Shown here: positions 50,020 to 58,366 of the stretch, one piece after another
Layout: every line of letters begins with the position of its first letter
How positions within the stretch are numbered: position 1 is the stretch's first letter
Origin: an uncultured Arsenicibacter sp.
Lineage (GTDB): Bacteria > Bacteroidota > Bacteroidia > Cytophagales > Spirosomataceae
Direction of reading: 5' to 3'
Assembly: GCF_945952095.1 (NCBI RefSeq)
Contig: NZ_CAMFHL010000001.1
Location: forward strand, 1-64,000
Length of the DNA stretch: 64,000 nucleotides
Made by a program: the position numbers and the translations under genes
The notes under the pieces: model-generated
The model's input: the letters and a program-made list of their open reading frames with translations, nothing else
What the model was told of the DNA's origin: nothing
Databases searched by the model: none

Positions 50020-50715
50020 TTAAATAATCCCGTTAACTTTTAAATACATGTAAATTGGCATCACGGCAAACAAGGCCGGAATCACAATAGCGAACACGAA
50101 TGTGCCCAGGAACTCAATCAGCGGTGTGTATTTCTTGTGGCGGACACCCAGTGTCTGGAAACCGCTTTTGAAACCATGCACCAGGTGATAGCCCAATGCA
50201 ATCATGCACACAACGTAAACCGCCACGTACCACAGCTGCGAAAACGCGGCTACGACAACCGTGTACAGGTCCTTGTATTCCTTACCATCATACTCGGCCA
50301 TCGGTACACTGCCAAAGTGCATTTCGAACCAGAACGTACGCATGTGCAGCACGATAAAAATCAGCAGCACAGTACCCAGTACACCCATGTTACGCGACGA
50401 CCACGGACTGTTTGCTTCCGGCTTCGCGTAGGCATACTTCACCGGACGTGAATCCTGGTTATGGCGCGTCAGAATCAGCGCCATCGAAGCATGAACAATG
50501 ATAGAGGTGTACAACAGATACGAAACGGTAATGATCAGCGGATTGTGCGTCATGAAATACGTATATTCATTGAACGCGCGACCGCCATCACCCTTAAACA
50601 ACTGGAGGTTACCTGCCATGTGAACGACCAGGAACGAACATAAAAATAACCCCGTCAGCGACATAATAACCTTGCGACCAAGGGAGCTTGAAAGCGTTTG
50701 TGTTACCCAAGACAT
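50020..50715 (-). CDS. sdhC: Succinate dehydrogenase cytochrome b558 membrane subunit
   Basis: This is the single membrane anchor that holds haem b and binds menaquinone. The 231 residues have five hydrophobic helices, starting SLGRKVIMSLTGLFLCSF (about residues 10-27). Haem-ligand histidines are likely in LVVHMAGNLQL, SIIVHASMALIL, FIVLHMRTF and GYHLVHGF. The start is placed at the ATG at 50715 (MSWVTQTL); the frame extends further upstream but without homology. It is the first gene of sdhCAB and lies 87 bp behind a good promoter. Confidence 0.93.
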   Translation of the reverse strand: MSWVTQTLSSSLGRKVIMSLTGLFLCSFLVVHMAGNLQLFKGDGGRAFNEYTYFMTHNPLIITVSYLLYTSIIVHASMALILTRHNQDSRPVKYAYAKPEANSPWSSRNMGVLGTVLLIFIVLHMRTFWFEMHFGSVPMAEYDGKEYKDLYTVVVAAFSQLWYVAVYVVCMIALGYHLVHGFKSGFQTLGVRHKKYTPLIEFLGTFVFAIVIPALFAVMPIYMYLKVNGII

Positions 50716-50801
50716 ACGGCGTAAAGCACAGTTTATACGGAAAAAGTTTGTAATTAATCCTTCAGGCAACTCCTTCAGGTTGACTACCTATACAGGCGTG
50801 C

Positions 50802-50832
50802 CAAAACTAAAGCACAAACCCGATGCATCCAA
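50802..50832 (-). promoter_or_regulatory. Promoter of the sdhCAB operon (minus strand)
   Basis: On the minus strand TTG (50830-50832) is followed after 20 bases by TAGTTTTG (50802-50809), which fits the Bacteroidota consensus. The spacer to fabD, 50833-51067, is AT-rich and shows no gene. Confidence 0.75.
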
Positions 50833-51067
50833 CTTTCTATGCTTATTTTAGCAATTATGAGCACTTATTTGAAATTGGTACAAACAGTTGCCGGAAACTA
50901 AACGGCTAACCGTACGTTCATTTTTTTTGTTTAACAATCAACCAAAAATCTTAAACAAATTTCACCGGCATCGCTAACTTTTTAACGTTAGACACCAAAA
51001 ACTAGTTACACAAAACACAGGATTGGTTACTATTTATGGTGAATCGCCGCTGCTTTTGGATTAGTTT

Positions 51068-51099
51068 TTGAATCCCTCTTATTTTGTACTGTCTCTTTG
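51068..51099 (+). promoter_or_regulatory. Promoter candidate for fabD
   Basis: TTG at 51068-51070 and TCTCTTTG at 51092-51099, spaced by 21 bases, match the consensus with one mismatch in the -7 box. The start codon is 55 bases downstream. Confidence 0.5.
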
Positions 51100-51154
51100 C
51101 ATTACATGCTGCTGATTCATGGCATGGATGCATGCATTTTACCTCAATCCAAGT

Positions 51155-52036
51155 ATGAAAGCATACGTTTTTCCGGGTCAGGGTTCTCAGTTTAAGGGAA
51201 TGGGCCAGGACTTATATCAGAATTCCGAAAAAGCCCGTCAACTGTTCGACCAGGCTGACGAGATCCTTGGTTTCAGCCTCACGAAAGTCATGTTTGAGGG
51301 CACAGACGAAGAACTGAAACAAACGAACGTGACCCAACCGGCGATCTTTCTTCATTCAGTTGCCCTGGCACTGACGACAGATTCCTTCGATGCGCAGATG
51401 GTTGCGGGTCATTCACTGGGCGAATTTTCGGCGCTGGTAGCCGCGGGTGCGCTCTCGTTTGAAGACGGCCTGAAACTGGTAGCGCAGCGGGCAGCGGCCA
51501 TGCAGAAAGCCTGTGAGCTTCAGCCCTCGACTATGGCCGCCGTGCTGGGTCTGGCAGACGACAAAATTGAAGCGATCTGTGCAGAGGTTGCTGCCACAGG
51601 TGAGGTAGTCGTTCCGGCAAACTTCAACTGCCCCGGACAGGTCGTTATTTCGGGTAGTCTGGAAGGTGTCCGGATTGCGGGTGAGAAACTGAAGGAGGCC
51701 GGTGCAAAACGCGTATTGCCGTTACAGGTAGGCGGTGCTTTTCACTCACCACTGATGGAGCCGGCCCGCGAAGAACTGGCTAAAGCCATTGCCGGAACAG
51801 CCTTCAGCCAGCCTGAATGCCCGATTTACCAGAACGTCAACGCACTGCCCTCGACGGACGTAGAAACGATCAAAGCCAACCTGATTGCCCAGCTGACAGC
51901 TCCTGTACGCTGGACACAATCTGTAGAAGCCATGGTAGCCGATGGCGCAACACAGTTCATCGAATGCGGTCCTGGTAAAGTGTTGCAGGGTCTGGTAAAG
52001 AAAATTTCGCCGGCAGCTGAAACCGCCGGAATTTAA
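51155..52036 (+). CDS. fabD: ACP S-malonyltransferase
   Basis: This enzyme moves malonyl groups from CoA to acyl carrier protein for fatty-acid synthesis. The 293 residues start MKAYVFPGQGSQFKGMG. The nucleophile Ser87 lies in VAGHSLGEFSAL, the catalytic His in GGAFHSPLM (near 196), and the final GPGKVLQGL is also typical. The ATG at 51155 is chosen because homology starts there; the frame is open 36 bases further up to an ATG at 51119. It stands as a single gene, with no other fab gene nearby. Confidence 0.95.
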   Translation: MKAYVFPGQGSQFKGMGQDLYQNSEKARQLFDQADEILGFSLTKVMFEGTDEELKQTNVTQPAIFLHSVALALTTDSFDAQMVAGHSLGEFSALVAAGALSFEDGLKLVAQRAAAMQKACELQPSTMAAVLGLADDKIEAICAEVAATGEVVVPANFNCPGQVVISGSLEGVRIAGEKLKEAGAKRVLPLQVGGAFHSPLMEPAREELAKAIAGTAFSQPECPIYQNVNALPSTDVETIKANLIAQLTAPVRWTQSVEAMVADGATQFIECGPGKVLQGLVKKISPAAETAGI

Positions 52037-52119
52037 TTTTTTTCGACCAATAAGACTTTTGTTATCAATTTGTTAAGCTCAGCAATCCGGTTGAAAACAC
52101 TTTTTTTTCAGCCGGATTC

Positions 52120-52151
52120 TTGACAATTCATAAAAAAGTACATTATCTTTG
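52120..52151 (+). promoter_or_regulatory. Promoter of tRNA-Gln
   Basis: TTG at 52120-52122 and TATCTTTG at 52144-52151, spaced by 21 bases, match the Bacteroidota consensus. Transcription would begin about 12 bases before the mature tRNA end. Confidence 0.8.
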
Positions 52152-52168
52152 CACTCGCAATTCAGGAT

Positions 52169-52242
52169 TGCCCGATCGTCTAAGGGTAGGACGACAGATT
52201 TTGGTTCTGTTTGTGGAGGTTCGAATCCTTCTCGGGCAACCA
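52169..52242 (+). tRNA. tRNA-Gln (anticodon TTG)
   Basis: The acceptor stem TGCCCGA pairs with TCGGGCA (52232-52238), followed by discriminator A and an encoded CCA (52240-52242). The anticodon stem ACAGA/TCTGT holds the loop TTTTGGT with anticodon TTG. The T arm has the usual GGTTCGAATCC. It has its own promoter and terminator. Confidence 0.96.
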
Positions 52243-52250
52243 ACCCAGCT

Positions 52251-52286
52251 AAAAAGCCCGCAAGCTAACGCTTGCGGGCTTTTTGC
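52251..52286 (+). terminator. Terminator after tRNA-Gln
   Basis: AAAAAGCCCGCAAGC and GCTTGCGGGCTTTTT form a 15-bp perfect stem with a 4-base loop. The following 52287-52815 (about 530 bases) is AT-rich; I see no gene or RNA in it apart from T-rich runs near 52640-52670 where the tetR promoter may lie. Confidence 0.92.
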
Positions 52287-52815
52287 GTTTCATACCAGTC
52301 ATGATTCCTGTCATACCTACCTGGCAACACTTTGTATACGACTTTCCGAATCTGAATCGTTATTCTTTTAGCTTGTAACTCTTGCAAAAAGTAGCTGTAC
52401 ACAGACGGTAGCTCCCTAAAATTTAATTATGTCAACAAAAAATTCAGCAATTTCTTCTGTCAGAGCGCAATCTTAGTCCTGCTGAACCGAAAAGAGCGAC
52501 AGGCGGCAGCTCTTACCATATCAATTATCTGTATTTCAGACAATTAATAATATGGACGAAAGTGTAAACTATTGTTATATATTCTTTAATTCCTGCTGAA
52601 ATCAGGCCGAAACTGTATCCGTTTCCAACCTTACTGCCATTTTTTTTTTACTTTTTTGTTACCTTTTTTCAAAACATAAGTCTCATGTAATATCTGCTGA
52701 GTTTGGAAATAGCGGCAACGTATTTAAAACGGCCTAAAGCATTCATTACCAAAAGAGTTAATGTACTATTTACCTCCAGGCAGTAGTCTCACCCACTAAA
52801 CTAATTTTTTGAGCT

Positions 52816-53484
52816 ATGGAAAAGATCCGTAGAAACCGAACCAAAACGATTCAGCGTATTGTAGAAGCCCTTGAAGAAGTAATCACTGAAAGAGGTCTTG
52901 AAGGAGTTGGCGTTAATCGGGTTGCAGAAAAAGCAGGTGTAAGCAAAGTACTTATTTACAGGTACTTCGGAGGTCTTGATGGATTACTGGAATACTATGT
53001 AAAGATGGGTAAGCTTTATCCGACATTTACTCCCGCCGTACTGGAGCAAATCCGCCCGCTGAACCAGTCTGACCTCGCAAGGATCTGGTATCGCCAGGTA
53101 ACCCAGACCTATCGTACGTTCCGGACCTTTAAGGCCGGCCGTGAAATGCTGAAAGCAACTGTTCTCGAAGGCGATGTAACAGCAGACATCATCAGCAAGG
53201 CCCAGGACGAGGAACTTGTACGTCTTGTTGATCAGCTTTCTTTCGTAAAAGGAGCCGATGTACATGCCATCTCGGCAATTATGCTGAGCGCCATGTCACA
53301 CATGACTTTACTGGCCCAGAACAATCGTACCATGATCGGTATCGATCTGCGCAGCGAAGAAGGCTGGAAACGTATTGAAGAGGCCGTCAAAGTAATTTAC
53401 ATTGCTCTTAATAAAGTAGCCGCTCAGTCGAAAGAAACAACCGTTGAGTTGCAGACGTCAGCGACTCCGGTTGCCCTATGGTAA
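52816..53484 (+). CDS. TetR/AcrR family transcriptional regulator
   Basis: This 222-residue DNA-binding protein has a TetR-type helix-turn-helix at the N-terminus: IQRIVEALEEVITERGLEGV, then VNRVAEKAGVSKVLIYRYFG (about residues 35-54), and DGLLEYY. The C-terminal helical domain binds an unknown ligand; Bacteroidota proteins of this kind are often single genes. It lies alone, convergent with the GH65 gene, and the two 3' ends are separated by an inverted repeat. A long AT-rich spacer precedes it. Its targets cannot be named from sequence. Confidence 0.88.
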   Translation: MEKIRRNRTKTIQRIVEALEEVITERGLEGVGVNRVAEKAGVSKVLIYRYFGGLDGLLEYYVKMGKLYPTFTPAVLEQIRPLNQSDLARIWYRQVTQTYRTFRTFKAGREMLKATVLEGDVTADIISKAQDEELVRLVDQLSFVKGADVHAISAIMLSAMSHMTLLAQNNRTMIGIDLRSEEGWKRIEEAVKVIYIALNKVAAQSKETTVELQTSATPVALW

Positions 53485-53494
53485 GCAGATGCGT

Positions 53495-53546
53495 CCATGA
53501 GTAGTTAGTCATTCCCTTCAAACAGCCATCGACTAACTACTCATGG
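53495..53546. terminator. 16-bp perfect inverted repeat between tetR and the GH65 gene
   Basis: CCATGAGTAGTTAGTC (53495-53510) and its exact complement (53531-53546) flank a 20-base loop. A flanking GCAG/CTGC pair could lengthen the stem. There is no T run, so it may be a factor-assisted bidirectional terminator or an RNA-stabilising hairpin. Confidence 0.55.
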
Positions 53547-53554
53547 CTGCACAA

Positions 53555-55597
53555 TCAGTTTAGGTTCACGGTTTTCTTCTCCGTACCAACGCCTTTAATG
53601 GTCAGGCTCTGCCATTTTGCCGGCAGACGCGTTTTCAGCTGTACAATACCGGCATCCGTAATATCAAGCCCGCCGAAACCGCTTAAAACGGCCTGTAGCA
53701 TACCACCGGCCCCTGTAGCGAAATAAGGGTTAGTGCCGCCGGCAGTCTCGGCCATCACTCTGAACGGGGGTACTTCGTTTGGTTTATAGCTTTTCAAAAA
53801 CCAGTTGTAGGCCTTATCCGGTTCGCCTAAACGTGCGTGCAGCGTTGCCAGCACTGACCAGCCCATCGCCGGTCCCTCAGGCGAGTACCGAGGGCCATAG
53901 TAGGCTAAATCCTTTTTTGCCTGTGCCTCCGTCGCAACAACCTTCAGCGGATACGCCAGCAGGTTCACATCGGCCTGTTTGATCATGACGCCGTCGTACG
54001 TACGGTTTTCCTTTGTAACTCCATCCGGAAACGTCAGGATCACTATGTTATCCGCCACGCGCTGCCACTGCGGGTCAGGCGCTATACCCAATTCTCTTGC
54101 CGCCTGAACAGCATATTGCAGTGACGTTTTTGCCATTCCGTTAGTAAACGCATTATCGTCAATATTTTCCTGCCACTCATTGGCCCCGATTACGTTATTG
54201 ATATGCAGCTTCCCATCAGCCCCCGGCTCAACGCGGCTGACCCAGAAATCAGCCACTTCCCGCAGCATAGGATACCCTCTGGTCCGTAGCCACTCCTTAT
54301 CTTTTGTGACCTGGTAATACTTCCAGAACGCCCAGCCGACGCAACCGGTTATGTGGTGCTGAAACGGACCGGTCAGTGCCCAGACCGGCGTTGCTTCCTG
54401 GCCGTCAGCATCCGACTCCCACGGAAACATAACACCTTTATAACCGTGGCTGAAGGCATTCTGCCGCGCCATTGCCATCCGTTCGAACCGATATTCCAGT
54501 ATCGATTTCGCCATTTCCGGCTTCAGTAACAGAATTGCCGGATACATCCATAATTCGGTATCCCAGAAAACGTGGCCGTTATACCCCAGCCCCGACAAAC
54601 CCATCGGCGATAGGCTGTAAGATGCTCCTTCGCGGACGAATGAATATAAATGGTATAATGCCGACCGCACAGCCTGTTGGGCGTCGTCGTCGCCGCTGAT
54701 GACGATATCGCTCTGCCAGAGCTTTTCCCACCCGGCCTCGTGGCGTTGCAACAGCCGCTGCGTGCGCTCCAGGGCCGCAAAAATGGTGAGCCGTTCGGCT
54801 TCGTTATGCGGGTCGGCGGTATGCGCCGTTGATGACACCGAGCCAACGACACTGAAGCGATAGGTTTCACCGGCTTTCAGCCGCTTTTTAAATTTGGCCA
54901 GGTGCATGTTGTAATCCCAGTCTTCGTGCAACACGTCGGGTTCCTGACCGTGAGGTTCGTCAAATATAAAACTGGTCGATGCGGCTACGGTATGCCGGCC
55001 GGTCGGGCTTTTTGCCACCGATGTGAGCAGCCGGATTGTAACGTGGGACCGGTCGATTTCGGCGTAAAAGTTTTTTACATCTTTCAGGTTTTCCGGCGAC
55101 TCAATGACACTCATCGGACTGATTTCACAGTCTTTCTTTGCCGTAATCTCAACCATCGACAGGGTTGAGAACGGCAGATGCCGCAATGCCATAACCGTCT
55201 GCCGGACACTTACTTTATCCTGTGCATCGAATGAAGTTACCAGGGCCGCTTTTTTCATGTCCAGCACCTGCCGGTAGTTTTTCATATCGGCTGCACTGAC
55301 CCGCCGTCCGTCAACATCCAGATTCATGTTGACAAAGTTGAACACCTTCAGAATGTTGGAGACACGCCCCCGGCCATAGGTATCAAACGCTCCGTTCAGA
55401 ACCACATCCTTTACCTTCATCGGTTCGGGCGACGATACCAGCCCGACCATGCCATTGGCAACCGTGATCCCGTAATAACGGGCGGGATTAATGTCTTTAG
55501 CTTCAATTTGCCACGCCGGATCAACGGCCTGCCCGTGGCCGGAATACCCTGAAAAGAAAGCCAGCCCAATGGCCAGCATTATGTATACCCGTTTCAT
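53555..55597 (-). CDS. Secreted glycoside hydrolase family 65 protein
   Basis: This exported enzyme of 680 residues has a signal peptide ending near residue 23 (SGHGQA). The (alpha/alpha)6 barrel of GH65 is clear: NGHVFWDTELWMYPAILLL, GYKGVMFPWESDADGQE, and the general acid Glu in IGANEWQENIDDNAFTN (near residue 474). GH65 includes intracellular phosphorylases for trehalose, maltose and kojibiose, and hydrolases such as acid trehalase and kojibiose hydrolase. Export points to a hydrolase, as in Flavobacterium johnsoniae, but the substrate cannot be read from these motifs. The start is the ATG at 55597. There are no SusCD genes beside it. Confidence 0.88.
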   Translation of the reverse strand: MKRVYIMLAIGLAFFSGYSGHGQAVDPAWQIEAKDINPARYYGITVANGMVGLVSSPEPMKVKDVVLNGAFDTYGRGRVSNILKVFNFVNMNLDVDGRRVSAADMKNYRQVLDMKKAALVTSFDAQDKVSVRQTVMALRHLPFSTLSMVEITAKKDCEISPMSVIESPENLKDVKNFYAEIDRSHVTIRLLTSVAKSPTGRHTVAASTSFIFDEPHGQEPDVLHEDWDYNMHLAKFKKRLKAGETYRFSVVGSVSSTAHTADPHNEAERLTIFAALERTQRLLQRHEAGWEKLWQSDIVISGDDDAQQAVRSALYHLYSFVREGASYSLSPMGLSGLGYNGHVFWDTELWMYPAILLLKPEMAKSILEYRFERMAMARQNAFSHGYKGVMFPWESDADGQEATPVWALTGPFQHHITGCVGWAFWKYYQVTKDKEWLRTRGYPMLREVADFWVSRVEPGADGKLHINNVIGANEWQENIDDNAFTNGMAKTSLQYAVQAARELGIAPDPQWQRVADNIVILTFPDGVTKENRTYDGVMIKQADVNLLAYPLKVVATEAQAKKDLAYYGPRYSPEGPAMGWSVLATLHARLGEPDKAYNWFLKSYKPNEVPPFRVMAETAGGTNPYFATGAGGMLQAVLSGFGGLDITDAGIVQLKTRLPAKWQSLTIKGVGTEKKTVNLN

Positions 55598-55603
55598 CAA
55601 GAT

Positions 55604-55666
55604 AGAAGATTGTTAAGTACGCTACCTTGCTAAAATAGGACTAAAAACAGAGAAGATTGTTAAGTA
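55604..55666. repeat. 16-bp direct repeat upstream of the GH65 gene
   Basis: AGAAGATTGTTAAGTA occurs at 55604-55619 and again at 55651-55666. The two copies occupy most of the gap to the CotH gene and may be a duplicated regulator site or a chance duplication. Confidence 0.5.
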
Positions 55667-55690
55667 TCGATTAAACAACGCAGATCATTG

Positions 55691-57334
55691 TCAGTACCGA
55701 ATGATTTTCCGGGTTGTCTGCCACCCCTGACCAGTAGTTAACGTCAGAAAGTAAATACCGGATTGGGGCGGTAACTGATCCTTTTCAAACCGCTGCTCGT
55801 AAGTTCCGGCAGCCTGGGCAGGCCATGTAAATGCCTGTATGATACGCCCTTCCGCATTAGTAAACCGTAGCTGGACATCCGTACGCTGTGTGAGCTTATA
55901 CCGGACCAGCAGAGATTCCGCCATCGGATTAGGCCCGGCCACCAATTCCAGCGATTCATCAGTAGCCGGTTCAACGGCCAGAATATCCTCCCCAAAGGGC
56001 TTTATGGCCGAGTCAAGCCAATCCAGCCGCCAGCGGATCCAGTCTTTCAGGTAGGTGATTTCATCGGCATACGTGCGGCCAACATACCCGTTTGGCCAGA
56101 CATATACACCCAGTACGGGCCATTTCTGAAAGTTACGGGCCCTGGCCTCGGTCAGCATTGTCGCCATAGAATCAACGTAGGCATGGAGGTGATTCACCGT
56201 CAGTACGGTTTTTCGCAGTTCCTGATACCGCGTTCTGACCTTAAGGGCAAACTTCCGGTCCTGCAGCAGCCTGTCCCACCAGAACGGAATGCTGTATGTA
56301 TCTGTCTGACAGGTGCGGTTAAAGTTAAACGCCCAGCCAATGTAGCTGTTCCCATCGCAGTAATCAGCGTTACCATAAGTCAGGTTATAATCCCAGATCG
56401 GGCCCATGGTGAGTTTACCGCCCTTGCTGTCACGATCCTTGTAAAAAAAGGTACTCAGCCTGTAACCATCTACATTTTTACAGACCTCGGTCAGCAGCAG
56501 ATAATCAACAAAAGACTGCTCATCAACGTATTTCCGGAAACCATTCAGCGAGTCACTGAAGGAGGCATCCTTGAGCGCATCCTCAAACGCCGTTACATAC
56601 TTCCGGATATACTGAAACTGAGCCTCCTGAATATCTTCCAGTTTGGGCCGGTCAATCTGCACGGTTATCGCCTTGTTGCTGCTCGACCGGTACGACGACA
56701 GCCAGCTTTTGGAGGCAGAGCCTTCCGTTTTGTCGATTTTCAGAATATAACCACCTGTCAATTGATCGCCGCTTACATCTTCGGGTTTCAGGTTGGCAAT
56801 GTCAACGCGGTTTTTATCGCGTTTAACTTTCTCCATAATTACATAAATCCCCTGATACTGGTCATTGAGTATTACTTCACAGAAGCGGTAGCGTGAGGCA
56901 TAATACCGGCTGCTTTCCCGGAAAATCTGGTACGTTAACACGTCACGCAGCAGCGTTTTATCATTATAAACAGCATTCATCACCCAATCGCTTTCGGCCG
57001 GCATGCCCAGAATCGACGCATTAACAGAATTAACGCCCGTCGGATCGCGCAGTTCAAAGCCATACGGTTTTTTAGGGAATAACGTACGGGAGGTCGCCCC
57101 CCGCTGTTCAATACCGATCACACTCGTGAAGGTCGCCGGGCCGGTAGCCTCATTCCGCTTTCCGGGGCCATTGTCCACGATGGTGAGCGAAGCAATAATT
57201 TTGGGTTCATCCGGTATGGCAACCCCTTTCGTATTAATCAGTAAAACCGGCAAATCAGATGAGCTCAGGATTTGTCCGTAGGCCTGGCCGGCCAGCAACA
57301 ACAGGAATAAAAGTTTGTGGATAGATACGCACAT
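55691..57334 (-). CDS. CotH kinase family protein with T9SS sorting domain
   Basis: This secreted protein of 547 residues starts with a signal peptide (MCVSIHKLLFLLLLAGQAYG). The CotH kinase-like domain covers about residues 70-400, with QRGATSRTLFPKKPYGFELR, YQGIYVIMEKVKRDKNRVD and LTMGPIWDYNLTYGNADY, the last holding the D-x-N-like metal motif. The last 80 residues are a type A T9SS sorting domain, from LVAGPNPMAESLLVRY to SGIYFLTL then TTRKIIRY. It is therefore likely to be exported across the outer membrane and fixed on the surface. The start at 57334 is chosen because the signal peptide begins there. The target, perhaps a protein kinase substrate or glycan, is unknown. Confidence 0.9.
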   Translation of the reverse strand: MCVSIHKLLFLLLLAGQAYGQILSSSDLPVLLINTKGVAIPDEPKIIASLTIVDNGPGKRNEATGPATFTSVIGIEQRGATSRTLFPKKPYGFELRDPTGVNSVNASILGMPAESDWVMNAVYNDKTLLRDVLTYQIFRESSRYYASRYRFCEVILNDQYQGIYVIMEKVKRDKNRVDIANLKPEDVSGDQLTGGYILKIDKTEGSASKSWLSSYRSSSNKAITVQIDRPKLEDIQEAQFQYIRKYVTAFEDALKDASFSDSLNGFRKYVDEQSFVDYLLLTEVCKNVDGYRLSTFFYKDRDSKGGKLTMGPIWDYNLTYGNADYCDGNSYIGWAFNFNRTCQTDTYSIPFWWDRLLQDRKFALKVRTRYQELRKTVLTVNHLHAYVDSMATMLTEARARNFQKWPVLGVYVWPNGYVGRTYADEITYLKDWIRWRLDWLDSAIKPFGEDILAVEPATDESLELVAGPNPMAESLLVRYKLTQRTDVQLRFTNAEGRIIQAFTWPAQAAGTYEQRFEKDQLPPQSGIYFLTLTTGQGWQTTRKIIRY

Positions 57335-57524
57335 GATCAGGTCAGGAAAGGGCTTTGGAGAATAAACACATCGACGAAGCATTTCTAATGATAGGGCTCC
57401 TGTATAGCGGTAGGCCAGAACTGCCGCCGGATACTGACCATTTGCTCAATTAACTATACGTTGCGGCAGCGGGCGGCGTATATTCAGCAGCCACTCTGTT
57501 TCAACCAACAATCCTTTTGCCTGT

Positions 57525-58304
57525 ATGCTTTCCTTTTCCAGATTTTTCCTGTTAACAAGTACGCTGTTGCTAAGCACCCTGCTGATCAGCGCTGCGCAGC
57601 CCTTTTCCGGCGACTGGCAAGGTCAGCTGAAAAGCCCCGCCCAGACCGTCGCGGCCACACTCCGGCTTATTCCGAAAGGCCAGCAGCTGGGCAGCCGGCT
57701 CGACATCGCCGGCGACACCTATACCCTTGCCGGTACAATCACCGGAAATAAGGCCTCCGGCACCATGACCTATCCGACCGACGGGTCAACGTTTCCGTTT
57801 ACCATGCAGCTTACCGGCACCACCCTACAGGTCAACATCACCGCGTTTGGAGTCGGGATGGTGGGAGCATTTACCAGATCAACCGGTACGGGAACCACTA
57901 CGGCAGCTGTCTCTGATAAGTTGTACCGCGATCCGGCACTGATCGGTGCCTGGCAGACTTCGGAGCAATACGGGGGTGGTGCAAACAGCGGAGGCTTCTA
58001 CGGCGGCAGTACATCGACCATGATCCTGAACGCCGATGGCAGCTTCGGCGACGGCGGCTCCACATCGTATATCAGCGGCAGCAACTCGTCGGGCATTTCG
58101 CAGGGCAAAGGCAATCAGGTGATTGCACAGCTTAATGCTATGGGCGCAAAATGGTTTACAAAAGGTAATATCTTCTATGTCCGCATCCGGCAAAACGGCA
58201 CCGTACAGGATATTCCCTCCTCAAAATACTACGTTGAGAATAACAATGCGCTCCTGACCGATCTGAAAACGGGGGCCAAAACGCTTTACCGGCGCGTACG
58301 CTGA
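57525..58304 (+). CDS. Exported protein of unknown function
   Basis: I do not recognise the family. The protein has 259 residues with a clear signal peptide (about residues 1-24, ending LISAAQ). The first half, SGDWQGQLKSPAQTVAATLR, has a lipocalin-like opening, followed by repeated short strands rich in Gly and Thr (AGDTYTLAGTITGNKASGTM). After a Thr-rich linker near residue 125, a second strand-rich part contains LIGAWQTSEQYGGG and many Gly/Ser residues (FYGGSTSTMILNADGSFGDG). Both halves start with a G-x-W-x-x-x pattern, so the protein may contain two copies of a beta-barrel-like domain. It is likely periplasmic or secreted. Confidence 0.75.
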   Translation: MLSFSRFFLLTSTLLLSTLLISAAQPFSGDWQGQLKSPAQTVAATLRLIPKGQQLGSRLDIAGDTYTLAGTITGNKASGTMTYPTDGSTFPFTMQLTGTTLQVNITAFGVGMVGAFTRSTGTGTTTAAVSDKLYRDPALIGAWQTSEQYGGGANSGGFYGGSTSTMILNADGSFGDGGSTSYISGSNSSGISQGKGNQVIAQLNAMGAKWFTKGNIFYVRIRQNGTVQDIPSSKYYVENNNALLTDLKTGAKTLYRRVR

Positions 58305-58319
58305 CACCTGTAAAACCGT

Positions 58320-58350
58320 AAAAGCCCTGCACGTTTGGTACAGGGCTTTT
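58320..58350. terminator. Bidirectional terminator between the exported protein and the OmpA-like gene
   Basis: AAAAGCCCTG and CAGGGCTTTT pair around an 11-base loop. The T-rich end serves the plus strand and the A-rich left side the minus strand. Confidence 0.8.
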
Positions 58351-58366
58351 ATGGTATCTGATTTTA

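Noticed and set aside
52286..52815. Possible small RNA in the 530-base gap before tetR
   Set aside because: There is no internal promoter-terminator pair or conserved structure that I can recognise.
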